Below, piece after piece: positions 61,701 to 64,000 of a DNA stretch of 64,000 nt. The DNA is taken from the NCBI GenBank assembly GCA_013396655.1, contig WBMV01008566.1, positions 362,211 to 426,210 on the forward strand. Reading direction: 5' to 3'. The position numbers and the translations under genes were made by a program. The DNA comes from Campylorhamphus procurvoides (lineage: Eukaryota > Chordata > Aves > Passeriformes > Dendrocolaptidae). Position 1 is the stretch's first letter. The number at the start of each line of letters is the position of its first letter. The notes below the pieces were generated by a model. That model was not told the origin of the DNA. It did no database searches and saw only the letters and a program-made list of their open reading frames with translations.

Positions 61701-63881
61701 CTGTCTGCTTGCTTAAGTTTTTTCTCAGGTGTGACAAAAGTTAACATATTTTTTTTTCTTGCCATTGCATGAGGTATTAAGCAGAAGAAGGGACGTCCCA
61801 TACACAGCAAAACTCTTGGAATCCTTCCATCAGGAGGATAAGACAGTTGGCTTTTTCTGCTAATTCATCTAGAGGGGGGAAAAAAAGAATGCTATTCTCT
61901 TCCTACTGGAAATCTTTTTATTCTTTGAGGGTCATTAGCCTAGTGCCATTCTCAGGTCAACCACTAAACTACTCTGAAGTCTAAATGTTGCCTACCGTAG
62001 CCCTTTTTTGCTCTCCCCTTTGGCGTACTTCTATGCTATCAGTAGGGCAGTATCACACAGAGGTACTGGAAGACTGACTTCGCTCCTACTGCTGATGGAA
62101 TAACTGGGCAAGAAGCTTCCTACTGATAAGTTAGCTGACCATAACCCTTAAGCTAGAGAGGTTTTTCTTATTCTAGGTTGTCAGGGATACTGATACACTT
62201 CTTAAGACACCTCAAAGTAATAAAGCAGAAAGAAGCTGGCTTGCACTCCAAAAGTAAAAAAAGTTCTTTAATACAACCAAGGAAAGAAGTTGCAGGGTGT
62301 GAGTTACTCCTCAGAACACTGCTTCTCACCAGCTACACAGCAGTGTTGGTGGACAGTGAGTACAGTACCACTGCTGCAACCCCCAGCTGCCAGAAGACCT
62401 CTAAAGGCAGGTGACAATTTCTACTGTTAGAAGTTGGTCAGAGAGCAATGTAGTTACATGAGTAAATCCAACCCATCACAGACAAAAACCTTCACAATTT
62501 CTATACCCACCTCAGTCACATACCCTTATCTCAGTAGGTTATCAACTCTTTCACAGATTTCTTAGATGAAGGCATATGTTCACAGAGAGAAGGCAAGCCT
62601 GGCTTCTCACTGGAGCAACAGTGGCCAAATGTTCAAGAAGTCTCCTTACACGAGCAGGAAGAAGTGCTGAATCCACATGACAGATGCAGGCAGCAGAAGG
62701 TCAAACATGGAAGAAATCAGGCTACCTTGACTCACTCTCCTATAGCATGGGAGTGTATCAGGCCAGATACTGCTGACAGCCCTAAGGATGATCCATCCTG
62801 CCCAGAAGCAGCCCCATGCTCCCCAGGACAACAGCCATAGAGAACACACCTCTTGACACCTTACATGCACAAACCAGCTAGCCTAGAACTACTTAGTATA
62901 AAGTTTTGAGCCAATATCATACCTTGAAGTTCTTGGTCCCAGGAAATCCTACCTTGCACGTTTCAGGAAGTCTGTCTACAGAGATACCAAGTCCCTGCAA
63001 GTGTAGCTAATGTATCAGCATTGCTGTACTGCCACTACCGCTTTCAGTGCTGCCACTACTGAATTATCACATCCAGGCCCACATACACGGGGAAGGCTCT
63101 TCACAAAGTCCATTATTGCCCTGTGGACACGTGCCAGAGGTAGGGAAGGGAAAGCAGGCACTCATACTCCTGCTACAGCATCCTGTCAGTATCACAGTGC
63201 TGTGAAAAAGTAAGCAGGTGTTCAGCCTGGAAGGGACAACCACAGACAATCTGATGGCAGCTCGACGGTAAGGAAACAACGACAGCTTCCAGCTTTCCCT
63301 GTTAGGGCTGCAGGAAGGAGACAGGCAGCAAAGGAGCTGCAGCAATTCCTGAAGCATTTACACTCATCTGTAGAGGGTATGAGCCACAGGCAAATACAAG
63401 CACTAAAATACAGCCTCTCGCAACCATCCCGGTGACAGTGGGACCACCGGTGTCCCAGCTGGTCCCTCTCAGCGAGGGACACGATGCCTTCAGCCCTTAC
63501 AAATGGTGCCTTCTGCCCCCCCGAGCAGCCAGGGGCTCTTGCAATGGATGTCGGCAGCGCCCGGGACTTCATCTCCCCGTGGGGAGGCGAACCCGGGAAA
63601 AGGGATGTGGCGTGGAAAGACACACACCCAACGGCGCTTCTCCCTCCTCTCCATGCCCCCCTTCATCGGCAGGAGTCCACAAACCCCACGATCGCCGCGC
63701 CGCCTTCCCCGGGCCATACCTTATCGGCGATGCTGCGGGGCAGGAGCAGGTCGGGGCTGGGGGTGAGCGCCGGCCCCATCTCCTCGCTGCTGGACGTGGC
63801 CAGGGGATGCGGCATCTCCCGCAGCGACTTGGGCCCGGAGGACGGGAGGGGCTTGGGGGCGCTGGCCGCGCCGCCCGACAT
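19712..63881 (-). CDS. SNX30: SNX30 (sorting nexin 30, PX-BAR protein), nine coding exons, complete
   Basis: The CDS runs on the - strand as join of 63720-63881, 44471-44659, 38058-38168, 35699-35857, 33124-33319, 32287-32486, 26673-26759, 21932-22084 and 19712-19771 (1317 nt, 438 aa plus TAA); human SNX30 is 437 aa as I recall. Residues 1-85 are a disordered Ser/Pro-rich head. The PX domain spans about 90-210, with the phosphoinositide-binding RRRYQDF at 131-137, a PPLPEK loop at 154-159 and [11 protein letters not shown] from 175. The BAR domain spans about 215-438 ([14 protein letters not shown] at 347-360, [17 protein letters not shown] near 397-413). The family member SNX30 pairs with SNX4 on early endosomes and supports recycling of cargo such as transferrin receptor and ATG9A. 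SNX7 is the closest paralogue; the head sequence and the exact exon-by-exon match favour SNX30. All introns are GT-AG with no frame break. Confidence 0.97.
19772..21931 (-). other. SNX30: SNX30 intron 8
   Basis: 2.2 kb, phase 0. It contains a 3'-truncated CR1 in the opposite orientation (20949-21258). Nothing else recognised. Confidence 0.85.
20949..21258 (+). mobile_element. CR1 LINE fragment, 3' end
   Basis: The + strand shows the end of CR1 ORF2 and its 3' UTR. Decayed frames read like [18 protein letters not shown], then [11 protein letters not shown] and [15 protein letters not shown], followed by a 3' tail with TTAGATGATCTCCAAGGTCACTT. It lies antisense within SNX30 intron 8. 5' truncation is typical of CR1. 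Confidence 0.85.
21932..22084 (-). CDS. SNX30: SNX30 coding exon 8
   Basis: Encodes residues 369-419 ([20 protein letters not shown] to DKNIQYYEK), the last long BAR helices. Acceptor CGCTGCAG, donor GAGAAG|GTATGT, phase 0. Confidence 0.95.
22085..26672 (-). other. SNX30: SNX30 intron 7
   Basis: 4.6 kb, phase 0. No interspersed repeat recognised. A small tandem of ATTAAAGTA-like units lies at about 24025-24051. Confidence 0.85.
26673..26759 (-). CDS. SNX30: SNX30 coding exon 7
   Basis: An 87-nt exon encoding residues 340-368 ([20 protein letters not shown] to KEDRPK), a BAR-domain helix. Acceptor ACTCACAG, donor CCAAAG|GTTAGC, which is weaker than the other donors in the gene. Confidence 0.95.
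26760..32286 (-). other. SNX30: SNX30 intron 6
   Basis: 5.5 kb, phase 0. It holds the CR1 fragment at 29298-29860. The rest is unique AT-rich sequence without recognised exons. Confidence 0.85.
29298..29860 (-). mobile_element. CR1 LINE fragment, C-terminal ORF2 and 3' end
   Basis: On the - strand the frames read [10 protein letters not shown], then [40 protein letters not shown] and VVDSPTLDT, typical of the end of CR1 ORF2, with frameshifts and stops. The 3' end is GGACCAGGTGATTGTTGAGA followed by CCTTCCAATCAGG at the left border. It lies in the sense orientation in SNX30 intron 6. Confidence 0.85.
32287..32486 (-). CDS. SNX30: SNX30 coding exon 6
   Basis: Encodes the rest of codon 273 to residue 339 ([16 protein letters not shown] to [11 protein letters not shown]) in the BAR domain. 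Acceptor TTCTTCCAG, donor ATGAAG|GTAAAG. Confidence 0.96.
32487..33123 (-). other. SNX30: SNX30 intron 5
   Basis: The shortest intron, 637 nt, phase 1. Unique sequence, nothing further seen. Confidence 0.88.
33124..33319 (-). CDS. SNX30: SNX30 coding exon 5 (start of BAR domain)
   Basis: Encodes residues 208-272 plus one base of codon 273 ([16 protein letters not shown] to [11 protein letters not shown]). Acceptor AATTCCCAG, donor TTGG|GTAAGG. Joining to exon 6 gives [14 protein letters not shown], as expected for SNX30. Confidence 0.96.
33320..35698 (-). other. SNX30: SNX30 intron 4
   Basis: 2.4 kb, phase 0. Two A/C-rich tracts (about 33328-33356 and 34228-34280). A 142-codon open frame at 34936-35364 shows no known protein motif. 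Confidence 0.85.
34228..34280. repeat. A/C-rich low-complexity tract
   Basis: An A run followed by AAACAAAC and CCACACCAAAAC units in SNX30 intron 4; the SNX30 sense strand is G/T-rich. Confidence 0.75.
35699..35857 (-). CDS. SNX30: SNX30 coding exon 4
   Basis: Encodes residues 155-207 ([18 protein letters not shown] to [10 protein letters not shown]). Acceptor CTGACAG, donor GCCAAG|GTAAGC, phase 0. It completes the PX domain, including the second basic cluster [11 protein letters not shown]. Confidence 0.96.
35858..38057 (-). other. SNX30: SNX30 intron 3
   Basis: 2.2 kb, phase 0, with a tandem donor at its 5' end. No repeat family or coding sequence recognised. Confidence 0.85.
38058..38168 (-). 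CDS. SNX30: SNX30 coding exon 3 (PX core)
   Basis: Encodes residues 118-154 ([20 protein letters not shown] to QPTHLIP). Acceptor TTTTCCAG, donor CCC|GTAGGT. The RRRYQDF motif is the phosphoinositide-binding signature. A second GT four bases on gives a tandem donor; only the first keeps frame with exon 4. Confidence 0.95.
38169..44470 (-). other. SNX30: SNX30 intron 2
   Basis: 6.3 kb, phase 0. It holds the possible solo LTR at 40660-41150 and homopolymer runs near 40012-40030 and 42290-42340. Nothing coding is recognised. Confidence 0.85.
40660..41150 (+). mobile_element. Possible solo LTR of an endogenous retrovirus
   Basis: The segment starts TGTTAAGG and ends TTTTTAACA, a short inverted terminal repeat (TGTTA/TAACA). 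A TATAAAAG box lies at 40883-40890 and an ATTAAA polyadenylation signal at 40955-40960, in the right order and spacing for U3-R-U5. GC content is higher than in the flanks. No matching target-site duplication is seen and no internal retroviral sequence adjoins it, so the borders and the call are tentative. Confidence 0.35.
44471..44659 (-). CDS. SNX30: SNX30 coding exon 2
   Basis: Encodes residues 55-117 ([15 protein letters not shown] to [12 protein letters not shown]). Acceptor CCAATACAG|GATC, donor ACAAAG|GTACAA, phase 0 both sides. It holds the first strands of the PX domain ([20 protein letters not shown]). Confidence 0.96.
45450..45497. repeat. A/C-rich low-complexity tract
   Basis: An A run followed by AAAACCCAAACCAACCAAAC in SNX30 intron 1, similar to the tract at 60047-60127. 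Confidence 0.75.
54901..55575 (-). mobile_element. CR1 LINE fragment with internal deletion
   Basis: The - strand encodes decayed reverse transcriptase ([17 protein letters not shown], then [32 protein letters not shown] and [20 protein letters not shown]). It then jumps directly to the ORF2 C-terminus ([53 protein letters not shown]) and the 3' UTR. The catalytic FADD region that should separate these parts is missing, so the copy is internally deleted near 55175-55200. Sense orientation in SNX30 intron 1. Confidence 0.88.
55688..55723. repeat. 13-bp inverted repeat with 10-nt loop
   Basis: CTCTTAGTAA at 55691-55700 and TTACTAAGAG at 55711-55720 are exact reverse complements. Three further outer pairs (two Watson-Crick, one G-T) extend the stem around the loop CTGCAAGAAT. 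It lies just right of the CR1 fragment at 54901-55575. Confidence 0.8.
57490..58571 (+). mobile_element. CR1 LINE fragment, decayed RT region to 3' end
   Basis: The + strand begins with [21 protein letters not shown] sequence, continues with [31 protein letters not shown] and [10 protein letters not shown], and ends in AGGCTGGACTAGAAGATATG followed by CCTTCCAGCCTCAACTTCTCTGT, the CR1 3' end. Many stops and frameshifts; no FADD box is visible. A poly-A/AAAACCCC run interrupts it near 58178-58210. It lies antisense in SNX30 intron 1. Confidence 0.85.
60047..60127. repeat. A/C-rich tract with (CCAA)n core
   Basis: Contains four CC doublets spaced by AA at 60097-60110 and a C7 run at 60117-60123. 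On the SNX30 sense strand this is GGTTGGTTGGTTGG flanked by G runs. Confidence 0.85.
61414..61566 (+). mobile_element. CR1 LINE fragment, extreme 3' end
   Basis: About 150 bp. It contains GTGTTCAAGGCCAGGCTGGA, GGCGTTGGACTAGATGATCT and CCAACCCAAACC, ending CTATGATTCTAAG, the classic CR1 3' UTR with the start of its ATTCTATG tail. This is the best-preserved and probably the youngest copy in the window. Confidence 0.92.
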
Positions 63882-64000
63882 CGCGGCGGGGCCGGGCGGT
63901 CACTGAGGCAACGAGGGAGGGAGCGGAGGCCGCGCCGCCTCGGCTAGGAGCTGCGGGGCCGGGCCCGAGCCTGCCCGCCACCGCCGCGCTGCGAGGAGCG
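63540..64000 (-). promoter_or_regulatory. SNX30: CpG island, promoter, 5' UTR and exon 1 of SNX30
   Basis: GC and CpG density rise sharply towards the right edge compared with the AT-rich introns. The island surrounds the SNX30 ATG and continues to the window end, so the transcription start probably lies within or just beyond it. No TATA box is seen, as usual for a housekeeping CpG-island promoter. Large + strand open frames here are products of the GC-rich composition. Confidence 0.8.
63720..63881 (-). CDS. SNX30: SNX30 coding exon 1
   Basis: Encodes residues 1-54, starting [20 protein letters not shown] and ending RSIADK, with donor GATAAG|GTATGG (phase 0). The ATG has G at -3, and an in-frame TGA lies seven codons upstream (63900-63902), which fixes the start. 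It is GC-rich and lies inside the CpG island. Confidence 0.95.

Larger units (their letters stand above)
44660..63719 (-). other. SNX30: SNX30 intron 1 (19 kb)
   Basis: The largest intron, between the head exon and the PX exons, phase 0. It contains three CR1 fragments (54901-55575, 57490-58571, 61414-61566), A/C-rich tracts at about 45458-45497 and 60047-60127, and a hairpin at 55688-55723. No further coding exon is recognised; the remaining sequence is unique and AT-rich. Confidence 0.85.

Noticed and set aside
63432..63947. 171-codon open frame on the + strand opposite SNX30 exon 1
   Set aside because: It lies in the CpG island, where stop codons are rare, and is rich in R, G and A. The other frames on both strands are open as well. 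The SNX30 exon on the opposite strand explains the coding signal.

Overview
This window is ordinary vertebrate nuclear DNA, most likely from a bird. It carries spliced genes with GT-AG introns, a CpG-rich promoter, and decayed CR1 LINE fragments of the avian kind whose 3' ends read like 'gttggactagatgatctt...cttccaac'. There are no operons, phage, CRISPR arrays or other prokaryotic features. Two protein-coding genes can be reconstructed exon by exon. They lie tail to tail, the same pairing I remember for human 9q32 (SNX30 - SLC46A2). That block is Z-linked in birds as far as I recall, but this is memory and not shown by the sequence.

Layout. (1) 1-7352: left flank and 5' region of SLC46A2, with no convincing gene, only simple repeats and A/C-rich tracts. 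(2) 7353-13274, + strand: SLC46A2 (thymic stromal cotransporter, a 12-TM major-facilitator protein) in four coding exons, predicted 460 aa, followed by a short 3' UTR with an AATAAA at 13876-13881. (3) About 13.9-14.5 kb: a narrow gap between the two convergent 3' ends. (4) 14.5-63.9 kb, - strand: SNX30 (PX-BAR sorting nexin) in nine coding exons, predicted 438 aa, with a probable 5.2-kb 3' UTR on the left and a CpG-island first exon at the right edge. Every exon junction keeps frame. (5) The SNX30 introns (0.6 to 19 kb) hold at least five CR1 fragments in both orientations, a possible solo LTR, microsatellites and A/C-rich tracts.

The two genes are functionally unrelated: SNX30 acts in endosomal recycling as a membrane-curving BAR-domain protein, and SLC46A2 is a solute carrier of thymic epithelium. 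Their closeness is conserved synteny, not a pathway. I see no sign of a new biological system. The points most worth a second look are a recursive-splicing-type junction at SLC46A2 exon 3, a pure (GCA)8 alanine tract in the SLC46A2 central loop, a tandem GTAG/GTAG donor in SNX30 exon 3, a 23-bp palindrome in the SNX30 3' UTR, and an inverted CR1 pair and G-rich tract in SNX30 intron 1.
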